DNA from: Methylococcales bacterium
GTDB lineage: Bacteria; Pseudomonadota; Gammaproteobacteria; Methylococcales; Methylomonadaceae
NCBI GenBank assembly: GCA_023134955.1
Contig: JAGLUC010000464.1
Location: 1 to 23,425 of the forward strand
Length of the DNA stretch: 23,425 bases
Direction of reading: 5' to 3'
The number at the start of each line of letters is the position of its first letter. Positions within the stretch are counted from its first letter, which is position 1. Shown here one piece after another: positions 9,032 through 17,013 of the stretch. The notes beneath the pieces were generated by a model that was not told where the DNA came from, ran no database searches, and worked only from the letters and a program-made list of their open reading frames with translations. A program made the translations under genes and the position numbers.

Positions 9032-9412
9032 TATGGACTCCTCATTTATTGCAAGCAAATTTTCAATTTTTAATAACTTTAACAGAGATCAAGATTGCAG
9101 CCATATATTCGGTCTCTAACAGAGGTTTTATGACCTCATGTCCTAATTTAGTCAATTCTCTTGCCCAATAATGAGCGCCTCCACAGGCTTCTATCCTTAT
9201 TAAGCTTTCTTGGTAATTTGCAAAAAAAGGCAAAACATCAGCTCGTTTCAGTTTTTTCTTAACAAGCTTGTTTTTCTCATTCATCGTATACATATGAAAA
9301 ATGTTTATTGCTATATCTAAACCCATTACGCTACTATTCATTTCGGACTCCTCTTTACTCTGTAAATTATCTTTGGTGCATTATGACACCGTTAGAGTGG
9401 GAGGAGTCCATA
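9032..9412 (-). mobile_element. IS110/IS1111-type element, internally deleted (381 bp)
   Basis: A 12-bp perfect inverted repeat, TATGGACTCCTC at 9032-9043 and its complement at 9401-9412, encloses a truncated transposase N-terminus on the minus strand. A third copy of GGACTCCTC lies at 9345-9353, just upstream of the transposase start, where its complement provides the ribosome site. An unbroken transposase of this family is over 300 aa, so about three quarters are missing. The arrangement resembles a MITE-like deletion derivative of an IS1111-subgroup element, a group known for subterminal inverted repeats. Assignment to IS1111 rather than IS110 in the strict sense is inference. Confidence 0.7.
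9063..9341 (-). pseudogene. truncated IS110-family transposase (N-terminal DEDD part only)
   Basis: 92 aa. Residues 1-70 follow the IS110 N-terminus: VMGLDIAINIFH with the first acidic catalytic D, then RIEACGGAHYWARELTKLGH around the conserved E. After about residue 70 the sequence (IKPLLETEYMAAILISVKVI) no longer follows the family. It is likely the joint of an internal deletion running into the old 3' end. The transposase cannot be active. A Shine-Dalgarno AGAGGAG precedes the ATG on the minus strand. Confidence 0.75.
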
Positions 9413-9506
9413 CCATCATCTTATAAGTTATAAGTGCTTTTAATTACATTCTGAGAAACTTCAGGACTTTCTGCTAAATGATTATTCAAAACTTAACTAA
9501 CGGCCA

Positions 9507-10025
9507 ATGAAATTACAAAATAAACTTTTTATAGCACTACTTATTACTAGCTGTTCTATATCTATTCATGCAGCGGAAAAGGCAAATGAGGCTCGCTTTG
9601 ATGAAATTGCTGAAAAAGGCGCTCAAATCATGCCCTTTAATCTGGATCAGACTGTCCATGTGTTTTCAAAAAAAGAAGATGGCGGTCTGCAGCAAGTGGT
9701 GGTAATAAATCAGACCAATACCGGGCAAATAAAATTGATTCGAGAACACCTTAATGAAATAGCCAATAAGTTCAAACAAGGTGACTTTTCAGATCCAAGC
9801 AAACTACATGGTGAAAATATGCCTGGCTTAGCCATGTTAAAAAAAGCCAGACCGGGTGAACTAAAAATTATCTATACCGAACTTCCTGATGGCGCTCAGA
9901 TAGTTTATTCTTCAGACGACCCCACTTTAATTGTTGCTATACATCAATGGTTTGATGCCCAATTGAGTGATCATGCACGTCATGCAATGCCTAATTATCC
10001 CCACCATTTAATGCATCCCAAGTAA
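9507..10025 (+). CDS. small exported protein of unknown function with His-rich C-terminus
   Basis: 172 aa. Residues 1-22 form a signal peptide (KLQNK, hydrophobic FIALLITSCSISI, cleavage near HAA-EK), so it should be periplasmic. The mature part has no motif I can name with confidence. Features are a MPFNLDQTVHVFSK segment, a charged helical middle, and an end rich in His, Met and Pro (HARHAMPNYPHHLMHPK) that could bind metal ions. The ribosome site is weak. It lies 528 bases after the P1B ATPase on the same strand, separated only by the IS remnant, so it may once have been the last gene of that operon. It converges with trxC. Metal-related function is inference from composition and context. 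Confidence 0.75.
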   Translation: MKLQNKLFIALLITSCSISIHAAEKANEARFDEIAEKGAQIMPFNLDQTVHVFSKKEDGGLQQVVVINQTNTGQIKLIREHLNEIANKFKQGDFSDPSKLHGENMPGLAMLKKARPGELKIIYTELPDGAQIVYSSDDPTLIVAIHQWFDAQLSDHARHAMPNYPHHLMHPK

Positions 10026-10092
10026 GTTTTAGAAATTATTAATATTGCTTCCCTTAGGCGATTGTCAGAAAGGGTTTGGCTTTATAATCTAT

Positions 10093-10527
10093 CTATATAT
10101 GAGTTTGAGCCCAACGTACAATATCAGCGGCACTCGTAGCCCCTGCCTGTCGAACTAATTCTCGACCATTCTGAAACAATATAAGGGTTGGGATACTACG
10201 GACTCCGTACTTGGCCCCAATAGCCTGTTCAGTCTCGGTATTGACCTTTGCTAGACGAACTCTTGGTTCCAGTTGAGCCGCTGCCTGCTTGAAGACAGGG
10301 GCCATCATCTTACAAGGACCACACCAAGCTGCCCAGAAGTCCACCAATACAGGAATGTCATTACGACTGATATGTTGTTGAAAATTGCTTGAGTTTAATT
10401 CAACAGGATGGGCAGAAAAAAGAGCTTGGTGGCACTTTCCACACTTTGGCCTCTCGTCCAGTCGTGTCGATGCTATTCGGTTAACTGCTGAACAATGAGG
10501 GCAGACGATATGAAATGATTCACTCAT
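10093..10527 (-). CDS. trxC: thioredoxin 2 (zinc-ribbon thioredoxin)
   Basis: 144 aa. Cytoplasmic disulfide reductase. The N-terminal zinc ribbon has CPHC (C9, C12) and CGKC (C29, C32), diagnostic of TrxC versus TrxA. The thioredoxin fold follows with active site WCGPC (C69, C72) and the cis-proline loop RSIPTLILF. Length equals the family norm (about 140 aa). It lies downstream of the multicopper oxidase on the same strand with a 131-base gap and ends convergently with the exported His-tailed gene. TrxC is commonly linked to oxidative stress, which fits the copper/redox neighbourhood. Confidence 0.95.
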   Translation of the reverse strand: MSESFHIVCPHCSAVNRIASTRLDERPKCGKCHQALFSAHPVELNSSNFQQHISRNDIPVLVDFWAAWCGPCKMMAPVFKQAAAQLEPRVRLAKVNTETEQAIGAKYGVRSIPTLILFQNGRELVRQAGATSAADIVRWAQTHI

Positions 10528-10658
10528 AAATAAAACCCTCTAATAGAAAATGGCACTCTTATTAAAAAAACATCAATTTGTTTGTTTTTTTTAGTTCTTT
10601 TTCGGTTCTCAGCAGCAATTACATAGTTAAATTTTGTAATGACTGCATTGCATCAAAA

Positions 10659-12296
10659 TTATTTAATCAGAAAATCTCGCATCATACCCATGTCCTCATG
10701 TTCAAGATTATGACAGTGGTACATAAACATGCCTTTAAAATCATTAAACGGTTTAAGAATAGTGACTTTTTCTCCTGGCATGACTAGGACGGTATCCTTC
10801 CATCCGTTATCAACAAAACCGGCAGATACTGTTTTGTAAGTTGATGTTCCCCGTGAATTAACCTGACGTTTTACTATTTGAAATTGCTCTCCGTGCAAAT
10901 GCATCGGATGCGGCATAGCCATCATGCCATGCATGCCTCGATGAAAACCGTTATCAAACTCCATTAACTGTAGTGTATTCACAGGAATAATCTCATCAGC
11001 TTTGACATCATTCATTTTATAGGAACGACCATTTAATAAAGCCGACATATGACGCATTGATAAAGTAATTCTTCGGGGAGATCCAGCATTTACTGCGTTG
11101 TTGATTTGCAACTGATTTATCGGTGTTAAACGATGTGGCAAACTGTCATTATCACCCGTTTTCCGGTCTACCCGTATTTTTAAAACTGGATAATCACTAC
11201 CAAGAGGTACTGCACTACCAGACATCATGCCTCCCATCATTCCACCACGGCCTCCCATTCTACCGCCGCCCATCATTCCTCCTCGACGACCCCCCATCAT
11301 ACCTCCACCCATCATGCCATGACTTGATGATGCAAACGAAACGCTACGCATGGTTAATTCTGAGCCAATATCACGCCCACTAAAATCAACCCAGATTTCA
11401 CGTCGTTCCGCAGGGGCAAGCATCACATAAGGATACTTTTCCGGACGCTCCAGTAATCCACCGTCTACTCCAATAACTGTAATCGGTGTCCCATCATCCC
11501 AGGCCAGTTTATAAATACGCGAATTGGAACCATTCAGTAATCTAAGTCGATAAGCCCGGGTAGCAACGGGTAATACAAAGTCAGGTTGACCATTTATCAG
11601 TATATGATTCCCTAGAAAACCCTGCATCCTTTGCATCATATGATTGGAATAGGCTAACTGATTGCGCTTATCAAAACTACGATCCTGAATCACAATAGGA
11701 ATATCATACTCACCGCCGGGTAAACCTAATGCCTGTTCTTCATCATCACTGACTATAAACAGACCTGCTAACCCGGAATAAACCTGTTTAGCAGTCAAAC
11801 CATGGGTGTGAGCATGGTACCAATAAGTACCGGCACGATTAAGAACTTCAAATTCATAGACATAAGTTTCACCACTGCCAATGGCATACATCGGATTGCC
11901 ATCCATATCGGCTGGCACATGTAAACCATGCCAATGTAGAATAGATTGAGCCGGTAATTTATTGCGCAGATAGATTCTTACCTTTTGTCCTTTATGTAAA
12001 TGCAGCGTAGGCCCCAGATAAGTTCCAGGTAGATTTTGGACTGTTGCTTGCGAACCTTTTAACACTTTCCCGGTAATTTTCCATATCCGGGTTTTTGCAC
12101 CCGGCATAATCGAAATCTGAGCTGTTTGCTGCGTTAATTCGATTTCTACATCTGGGTGGAAATTAGCTGAAGCATGGCGGTTACCTTTGCTTGAATCCAT
12201 CGCAAATAACAAATTGGGACAAATACCCGCTGTTGCTGCCGTTATTCCAGCATATTTCAATAGGGTTCGACGTTGTTTATTGATTATATTATTCAT
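10659..12296 (-). CDS. Tat-exported multicopper oxidase (CueO/CopA-like laccase)
   Basis: 545 aa periplasmic oxidase. Twin-arginine signal at the start (KQRRTLLKYAGITAATAG). Three cupredoxin domains with all four copper-ligand motifs: HWHG (H121, H123), HAHTHG (H161, H163), HPMHLH (H463, H466, H468) and HCHNLEHEDMGM (H527, C528, H529, H533, axial M538). Residues about 327-359 form a Met/Gly/Arg low-complexity insert (repeats of GGMMGG). It is comparable in idea to the Met-rich segment of CueO but far more repetitive, and probably gives cuprous ion binding. The likely role is Cu(I) oxidation for copper tolerance; a wider laccase role is possible. AAGGAG lies upstream of ATG. A DUF302 gene precedes it by 111 bases on the same strand. 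Confidence 0.93.
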   Translation of the reverse strand: MNNIINKQRRTLLKYAGITAATAGICPNLLFAMDSSKGNRHASANFHPDVEIELTQQTAQISIMPGAKTRIWKITGKVLKGSQATVQNLPGTYLGPTLHLHKGQKVRIYLRNKLPAQSILHWHGLHVPADMDGNPMYAIGSGETYVYEFEVLNRAGTYWYHAHTHGLTAKQVYSGLAGLFIVSDDEEQALGLPGGEYDIPIVIQDRSFDKRNQLAYSNHMMQRMQGFLGNHILINGQPDFVLPVATRAYRLRLLNGSNSRIYKLAWDDGTPITVIGVDGGLLERPEKYPYVMLAPAERREIWVDFSGRDIGSELTMRSVSFASSSHGMMGGGMMGGRRGGMMGGGRMGGRGGMMGGMMSGSAVPLGSDYPVLKIRVDRKTGDNDSLPHRLTPINQLQINNAVNAGSPRRITLSMRHMSALLNGRSYKMNDVKADEIIPVNTLQLMEFDNGFHRGMHGMMAMPHPMHLHGEQFQIVKRQVNSRGTSTYKTVSAGFVDNGWKDTVLVMPGEKVTILKPFNDFKGMFMYHCHNLEHEDMGMMRDFLIK

Positions 12297-12407
12297 CTAC
12301 TTATTCTCCTTAAAGGGGGAAAAACCTATAGAATCTGGTGTATTATTTTTGCCGACTGCCAAATTATCTAGGAATTTAAACAGAATACCTTACTTCACTT
12401 TATTTTT

Positions 12408-12875
12408 TTAAAATGCTATAAATTTTTTCTGCTGAGCCGCAACTGTGCCCCCCATGACTTCTGCAACCGTTCCTCCAAACATAGTCCCTAGTAATCTAGC
12501 ATTCATCGTACCTACATAGACATGACCATCAGATTTCTGGTAAACCGAAATTGTGCATGGCATCATCACTGAAATGACCTTGTTGTCGTCTTCTTTTAAA
12601 ATATTGTAGGCATGGTTCGCCTGGCAAAGATTGATTAATATTACAGGAGACAAATCACCACCACCATGTTTCTTAACCGATTGGTGTAGTGACTGAATAG
12701 ACGAGATAACCCAGCCCTCAGCTTTTGCATTGGCGGTGATTTTTTCTACCGTTTCGTCAACACTATAAGGACTTTGTCGCTCCGTCAACATCATTCCCGG
12801 CATTATTAGCCACACAGTTATGCCCGTTATGACAACACCAAGGATAAATCCAATAATGATAGTTGCGACTTTCAT
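12408..12875 (-). CDS. membrane-anchored DUF302 protein
   Basis: 155 aa. One N-terminal transmembrane helix (residues about 4-26), then a DUF302 domain: a helical start (SVDETVEKITANAKAEGW), the ILINLCQANHAYNIL helix, and the VISVMMPCTISVYQKSDGHVYVGT strand region. It ends with a Gly/Met tail. C101-type and Met residues could contact metal, but this is speculation. DUF302 proteins are often found with copper and sulfur-oxidation genes. The position directly upstream of the multicopper oxidase, same strand, suggests a shared role. Function unknown. Confidence 0.8.
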   Translation of the reverse strand: MKVATIIIGFILGVVITGITVWLIMPGMMLTERQSPYSVDETVEKITANAKAEGWVISSIQSLHQSVKKHGGGDLSPVILINLCQANHAYNILKEDDNKVISVMMPCTISVYQKSDGHVYVGTMNARLLGTMFGGTVAEVMGGTVAAQQKKFIAF

Positions 12876-12962
12876 TGTTTTCCCCCGTGAATACGCGATT
12901 TGAGTAATTTTTAAAACGACAACAATACCTAGAGTAGCCTAATATAAATACAAAAACCTGTT

Positions 12963-13466
12963 TTAATATGAAGGTGGAAGTAGCGGTTCAATGCCTTCAA
13001 ATTCTGCATTGGGATGATGTTTGGTGATAACTTTCCTAACTTCATCGATCCGTTCCTTGGCAATGTCCACCATGACTAACATTCCACCTTTTTCAATGGC
13101 TTCTTCGTATTTTTTAACTTTTGAGTTTCCTACCTGCAGGCCGGCTAAACCACTCATCATGGCTCCAATCGTCGCTCCATAGAATAAAACCCCCAATACC
13201 GGGGCTCCTGCAATAGCAAATCCGGCAAAACGTAAACTGACGAGACCTGCCAGCAACCCGGTTGTCGCACCTAGTGCCGCACCTCGTTCCACAGCAGCTA
13301 CAAAGTCAGTCTTTTGAAATTCAGTTGCTTCCGGCAAATCTTCCAGAGGTGTATCTCTTTTTGCCAATACATGCATATGCCAATCTTCTATGCCTTGTAC
13401 ACGTAATTCATCAACGATTTTATGCGTGACTTCGATATTTGGTGCTAAAAAATAAATTCTTCTCAT
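12963..13466 (-). CDS. glycine-zipper membrane protein, DUF1269-like
   Basis: 167 aa from the preferred start. The central part (about residues 58-115) is a long Gly/Ala-rich hydrophobic stretch (GAALGATTGLLAGL, then IAGAPVLGVLFYGATIGAMM) typical of glycine-zipper membrane insertion. It is flanked by a soluble N-terminal alpha/beta part and a C-terminal MVMVDI segment, as in DUF1269/stress proteins. I chose ATG 13464-13466 because GGAG lies eight bases upstream and the protein then begins MRRIYFLAPN. A longer in-frame start at 13496 adds ten unlikely residues. Its promoter region is only 66 bp from the left end of the IS4-type element, so insertion may affect its expression. Function unknown. 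Confidence 0.75.
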   Translation of the reverse strand: MRRIYFLAPNIEVTHKIVDELRVQGIEDWHMHVLAKRDTPLEDLPEATEFQKTDFVAAVERGAALGATTGLLAGLVSLRFAGFAIAGAPVLGVLFYGATIGAMMSGLAGLQVGNSKVKKYEEAIEKGGMLVMVDIAKERIDEVRKVITKHHPNAEFEGIEPLLPPSY

Positions 13467-13524
13467 AACATACTCCAATAATATTAAACTCGCCAATAAT
13501 AAACGTATTAATCTCGCTCTTTTG

Positions 13525-13532
13525 TTAAGTAA
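13525..13532. repeat. target-site duplication, left copy
   Basis: TTAAGTAA, identical to 15183-15190 on the other side of the IS. Confidence 0.85.
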
Positions 13533-15182
13533 CTAAAGTTTCGGAGTTCAATAAACAAAATAACCCATTGATTAAAAAGGATAAGTGCGTCCTAAGAGAG
13601 TGTAATATAGGTTGACTTGAAATCACCTTAAAAATCAAATAGGACACACATGAATAATGCCTTAAAACTGCCTGCATTACCAGCTTTAACATCTGATCTT
13701 TTACTGGAAAGTGGCATCCTGGTTGATAACGTCTTTGCTAAGCTCTGGCAACAGACGGGCATGAAAACAATTTTACACCGGGCAGGGTTTAATAAGCGGT
13801 CAGGGTCTTCAATAGGCGAAGTCATCTATACACTCTCCCTTTGGCTATGGCTAAAGAAAGAGTCGATAGGCATGTTTGCCCGTTATAGCCTGCAAGGCAT
13901 GGGCAAAGATGTACTTTATGACACGATGAACAGAAAAGACCTGAATTGGCGAAAGTACCATGAACTTATTGCCTGCAAGGCGACAAAGTCATTTCGAAAA
14001 GACATTAAAAAAGCTTTTGTGGTTGATGATTCAATTGTGCAGCGGTTTGGTAAAAAGATGCCAGGCATTTCCAGTCACTTTGATCATACCACTGGACGGC
14101 ATATGATGGGACAGCAAGTGCTGACACTCGGTTTAAGCAGTGAGGACGGATTTGTTCCTTTGGACAATGAACTGTTCACCAGCCAGACGAAAGTTCAGTC
14201 ATTGTCCGAACCGTTCAAAGATGGAAGAAGTACCGTTGCCAAGCGTCACCGCACAGCCGTTCAGCAAACAAAACCTGAGATGGTTGCCAGCATGATTCGA
14301 AGAGCTTTGCGAGCAGGCATCGAAGCAAGCTATTTTCTGGCCGATGCCTGGTTCGGCAGCAAAGCCATTATCAGGCTCTGTCAGGAAACGGCATTGACCG
14401 CCATTGTGCGAATGAAGAAAAGTAAGATGAAATACCGAGTCACTGAATATACAGAGGGTAAGGTGATTAAATGTGAAATGGATGTAAAAGTCCTTTACCA
14501 ACACAGTGTGCGTAAACAGTAGAAAAATATACCTGGTCAAAAATATCAGGCAAAGGTGGTTGATGTAGAACTCAATCTGGCACAGATAGCAAAAGAAGAG
14601 GCACAGTGGATCAATATTCGTCTGCTATTTGTCAGAGGATCTGATCAGGAAACAAAAACTCAGGTAGGCAAGCACGACTGGGCTGTTTTTCTCTGCACAG
14701 ACAGAGGTCTTTCAGCGACAGATATTCTGGAGCTATATGCCATGCGCTGGGCGATTGAAGTCTATTTTAAAGAAGCCAAACAACATCTTGGCTTATTGAA
14801 AGAGCAGAGCAATCATTATGCCGCTTATATTGCATCCATTCATTTGACCGCCATCCGATTTTGCCTGCTGGTCATGGTCAAACAAGCGCAGAACTGTGAG
14901 ACTATTGCTCAAATACGTCAGAACCTTTGCAGCAATACGGCCAACATAAGTTTTGCAGCTAAGCTGTGGCAGGTATTTCGAGCAATTATTACAGGTGCTT
15001 TGAAAGAATTGAAAGCAATAATGGGAGATGCAGTGGCATTGGTGCTGGAAACCATTGAAAACCACATACAATGTTTTTTTATGCAAGCCCTGCAACTTGA
15101 CCCGAAGACTCTTCGGCTTGAGACCTTATAAATCAATGGAGTACGCCTTTGTTAGAGGGTAAAATGAACTCCGAAACTTTAG
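13533..15182 (+). mobile_element. IS4-type insertion sequence, 1650 bp, structurally complete
   Basis: Perfect 18-bp terminal inverted repeats: CTAAAGTTTCGGAGTTCA at 13533-13550 and its complement at 15165-15182. They are flanked by an 8-bp direct target duplication, TTAAGTAA, at 13525-13532 and 15183-15190. One transposase gene occupies most of the element, broken by an amber codon. Intact termini and duplication imply fairly recent insertion between the DUF1269-like gene and gpmA. Confidence 0.9.
13650..15131 (+). pseudogene. IS4-family DDE transposase with one in-frame amber codon
   Basis: The frame is continuous for 493 codons except for TAG at 14520-14522 (codon 291). The two halves (290 aa and the segment to 15131) are in the same phase, so this is a single nonsense change rather than a frameshift. 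DDE signatures: VVDDSIVQRF (first D, about residue 126), YFLADAWFGSKA (second D), and MRWAIEVYFKEAKQHLGL (the catalytic E in the Y-x2-E-x3-K-like motif). The E lies after the stop, so the truncated product should be inactive unless the codon is suppressed. The C-terminal half has an in-frame ATG at 14556 but no clear ribosome site. An AGGA-type ribosome site lies before the 13650 ATG. Confidence 0.88.
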
Positions 15183-15190
15183 TTAAGTAA
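15183..15190. repeat. target-site duplication, right copy
   Basis: TTAAGTAA, identical to 13525-13532. Confidence 0.85.
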
Positions 15191-15204
15191 ATACTAACAT
15201 ACTG

Positions 15205-15225
15205 CCTTTTTTGAAGGTTTTTTTT
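15205..15225 (+). terminator. weak T-rich hairpin right of the IS
   Basis: CCTT (15205-15208) and AAGG (15214-15217) form a short stem followed by eight T (15218-15225) on the plus strand. Only four pairs, so weak. The rest of 15191-15323 is very AT-rich and shows no gene. Confidence 0.25.
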
Positions 15226-15323
15226 ATTATGATTTTTGTGCATTTATTACAATCTTTGTTTCATAATTGTTTGATTTCCTAATTTGTAAAAATATTTTAC
15301 TTTTATAGAAATTAGATTCCTCT

Positions 15324-16004
15324 TTAAAGAATTTGCTTGTCCTGGATATTCATATTACTCTCAAATGTGTATATATGAGATGAGCCTGTGGCTATCTCGA
15401 ACTCTATGATATCTTCATCTGGCATGTCCTCAATAAACATAATAATGGATCTTAATGAATTTCCGTGTGCTACAACAAGCACATCTTTTCCGGCATTAAG
15501 TTCTTTTAGGATTTTTGTTTTAAAATAAGGTATTGTCCTTTTTGCAGTCATTTCCAAGCTTTCCCCGTTTGGTGGAGGCACATCAAAGCTTCTTCTCCAT
15601 AAATGGACTTTCACCTGGCCGAATTTTTTTATAGTATCTTCCTTGTTGAGACCCTGAAGATCACCGTAATATCTTTCATTCAGTTTTTCTGATGTGTAAA
15701 CCTTGAGGATATCCTTGTCATCTTTCGTTTCTTTGAATTTCTTATACCAATCAGATTTGTCTTCGTGTACCCAAAGAAAATATTTTGAGTTGTTGTTAAC
15801 ATTCAGGATCTCATACAATGTGTCCTGGGCTCTTATCAGGGCTGATGTGAAGGCCACGTCGAATTTAAAATCTTTTAGGAGTTTTCCTGCATTCAGCGCT
15901 TCTTTTATCCCTTTTTTACTAAGGGGCACATCTATCCATCCAGTAAATCTGTTCTGGAGATTCCATACTGATTGTCCATGTCTGACGAGAACAAGTTTTG
16001 CCAT
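15324..16004 (-). CDS. gpmA: 2,3-bisphosphoglycerate-dependent phosphoglycerate mutase
   Basis: 226 aa cytoplasmic glycolytic/gluconeogenic enzyme interconverting 3- and 2-phosphoglycerate. Histidine-phosphatase fold with RHGQS (phospho-acceptor H9), NRFTGWIDVPLS, catalytic E in ERYYGDLQGLNK, WRRSFDVPPPNGES and second H in VVAHGNSLRS. It is somewhat shorter than E. coli GpmA (250 aa). Codon use is odd: all eight Arg codons are AGA or AGG and about half of the Ile codons are ATA, while neighbouring genes mix in CGN codons. This suggests transfer from an AGA/ATA-rich donor. It starts seven bases after the amidotransferase stop, so it is likely co-transcribed, with a weak GGAT ribosome site. Confidence 0.93.
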   Translation of the reverse strand: MAKLVLVRHGQSVWNLQNRFTGWIDVPLSKKGIKEALNAGKLLKDFKFDVAFTSALIRAQDTLYEILNVNNNSKYFLWVHEDKSDWYKKFKETKDDKDILKVYTSEKLNERYYGDLQGLNKEDTIKKFGQVKVHLWRRSFDVPPPNGESLEMTAKRTIPYFKTKILKELNAGKDVLVVAHGNSLRSIIMFIEDMPDEDIIEFEIATGSSHIYTFESNMNIQDKQIL

Positions 16005-16011
16005 GATATGA

Positions 16012-16803
16012 TTATCCGAGACTTCTTTGATCTATCAACTGCCCTTTTGAGATACAGATTAATTCATTAACTAAAAACGGCTGCCAGGCTTCTTCTGTTA
16101 TCGGAATGCTGGCGCATAAAATAACTTGTTGATCGATAGCTATACCCGGTTGTAGTTGAATCCCCGGTGCAACAATATCCGTTTTGGCTTCTTTGCATTG
16201 CCTAGTCAATCGCCATAACCCAGGCTCTCTTTCGCCATCAGGATACCTGCGGCGACTAGCAAAAGCGTAAAGCCGACTACCAACTGCGTAAAGAAAATTA
16301 CATGGACCTAATTCTGCAAGTTCACAGCCAAATGCATGAATAACATCCATGATATTTAAGTTGTTGTTTTTTGCGGCAATCAAACGTTCAAGTAAAACAC
16401 AGAACGCCCATTCTGCATCGGTATCACCTATAGACTGAAAATGTTTTGTTTTTTCAAACAAATCAAAGATGGCAGGTGTATCACCATTAAACAAAAACAA
16501 GTGATTCTGCCCCTGCCATTCACGGCTAAAAGGATGGGTATTTGCTAATCGGACATCCCCCACAGTACAGTGCCTGACATGAGAAAGAATAATATCTCCA
16601 TTAACGCCTTCCTGTGCCAGAAACTGGGCTAAAAATGATTTTTGTGCGCTAACTGGCTCGCGATATATATAGGCATCACTTCCTTCCATATTAGCTAGTC
16701 CCCAGCCATCCTGATTCCGATCAGAAGCCTGTTTTACAAATTGTGCCAGAGATAACTTAACGTGACAGGGATATTTAGCACTTAAAGCAAATAATTCACA
16801 CAT
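16012..16803 (-). CDS. class II glutamine amidotransferase (YafJ/EgtC-like)
   Basis: 263 aa. Ntn-hydrolase amidotransferase fold: after Met removal Cys2 would be the nucleophile (MCELFALS). Other family blocks are RNQDGWGLA, SHVRHCTVGDVRLANTHPF with the Arg/His of the glutaminase site, an FNGD oxyanion-region motif, and SIGDTDAEWAFCVLL. No second synthetase domain is present, so this is a stand-alone predicted glutaminase-type enzyme like YafJ. The partner or acceptor is unknown. No clear Shine-Dalgarno before ATG at 16803. It is followed at seven bases by gpmA. Confident family, unknown reaction. Confidence 0.88.
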   Translation of the reverse strand: MCELFALSAKYPCHVKLSLAQFVKQASDRNQDGWGLANMEGSDAYIYREPVSAQKSFLAQFLAQEGVNGDIILSHVRHCTVGDVRLANTHPFSREWQGQNHLFLFNGDTPAIFDLFEKTKHFQSIGDTDAEWAFCVLLERLIAAKNNNLNIMDVIHAFGCELAELGPCNFLYAVGSRLYAFASRRRYPDGEREPGLWRLTRQCKEAKTDIVAPGIQLQPGIAIDQQVILCASIPITEEAWQPFLVNELICISKGQLIDQRSLG

Positions 16804-16815
16804 AAATTAGTTGTT

Positions 16816-16997
16816 AGTTGGTTCTTTTGAAAAATGAGTGGGTAAATAATTTTATTCTTGTATTTTTATGTAAAGTTTAAGGTGATTTACTTGCTCAGAT
16901 TCCGAGCTGAGTTTTTTGTTTCATATCGCTATAACCATAAGTAAAATATTGGATAACCTGAATTATTTTACCCACTCAAAATTTAGAAGAGCCAATT
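16816..16997. repeat. 182-bp imperfect palindrome, possible MITE
   Basis: A perfect 12-bp inverted repeat TGAGTGGGTAAA (16835-16846) and its complement (16967-16978) sits within about 31-bp imperfect arms (16816-16846 and 16967-16997, seven mismatches). The arms continue inward with TAATT/ATAATT. It fills the gap between the amidotransferase and the SufB-like gene. The interior holds CTCAG/CTGAG (16894-16898, 16907-16911) followed by six T. No target duplication was clear. Confidence 0.55.
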
Positions 16998-17013
16998 AGT
17001 TTTTAACCTCAAG

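Noticed and set aside
10051..10074. CCCTT/AAGGG hairpin between the His-tailed gene and trxC
   Set aside because: Five pairs, 14-base loop and no T tract; not enough for a terminator call.
10540..10600. A-tract/T-tract hairpin upstream of trxC as a terminator of the oxidase gene
   Set aside because: The stem is almost entirely A-T and would be unstable; low-complexity sequence explains it.
14556..15131. Transposase C-terminal half as an independent gene
   Set aside because: It is in phase with the upstream half and separated by one amber codon only; no clear ribosome site.
16894..16917. CTCAG/CTGAG hairpin with T6 as a rho-independent terminator
   Set aside because: It points along the plus strand while both flanking genes are on the minus strand, and the stem is only five pairs; kept as part of the palindrome.
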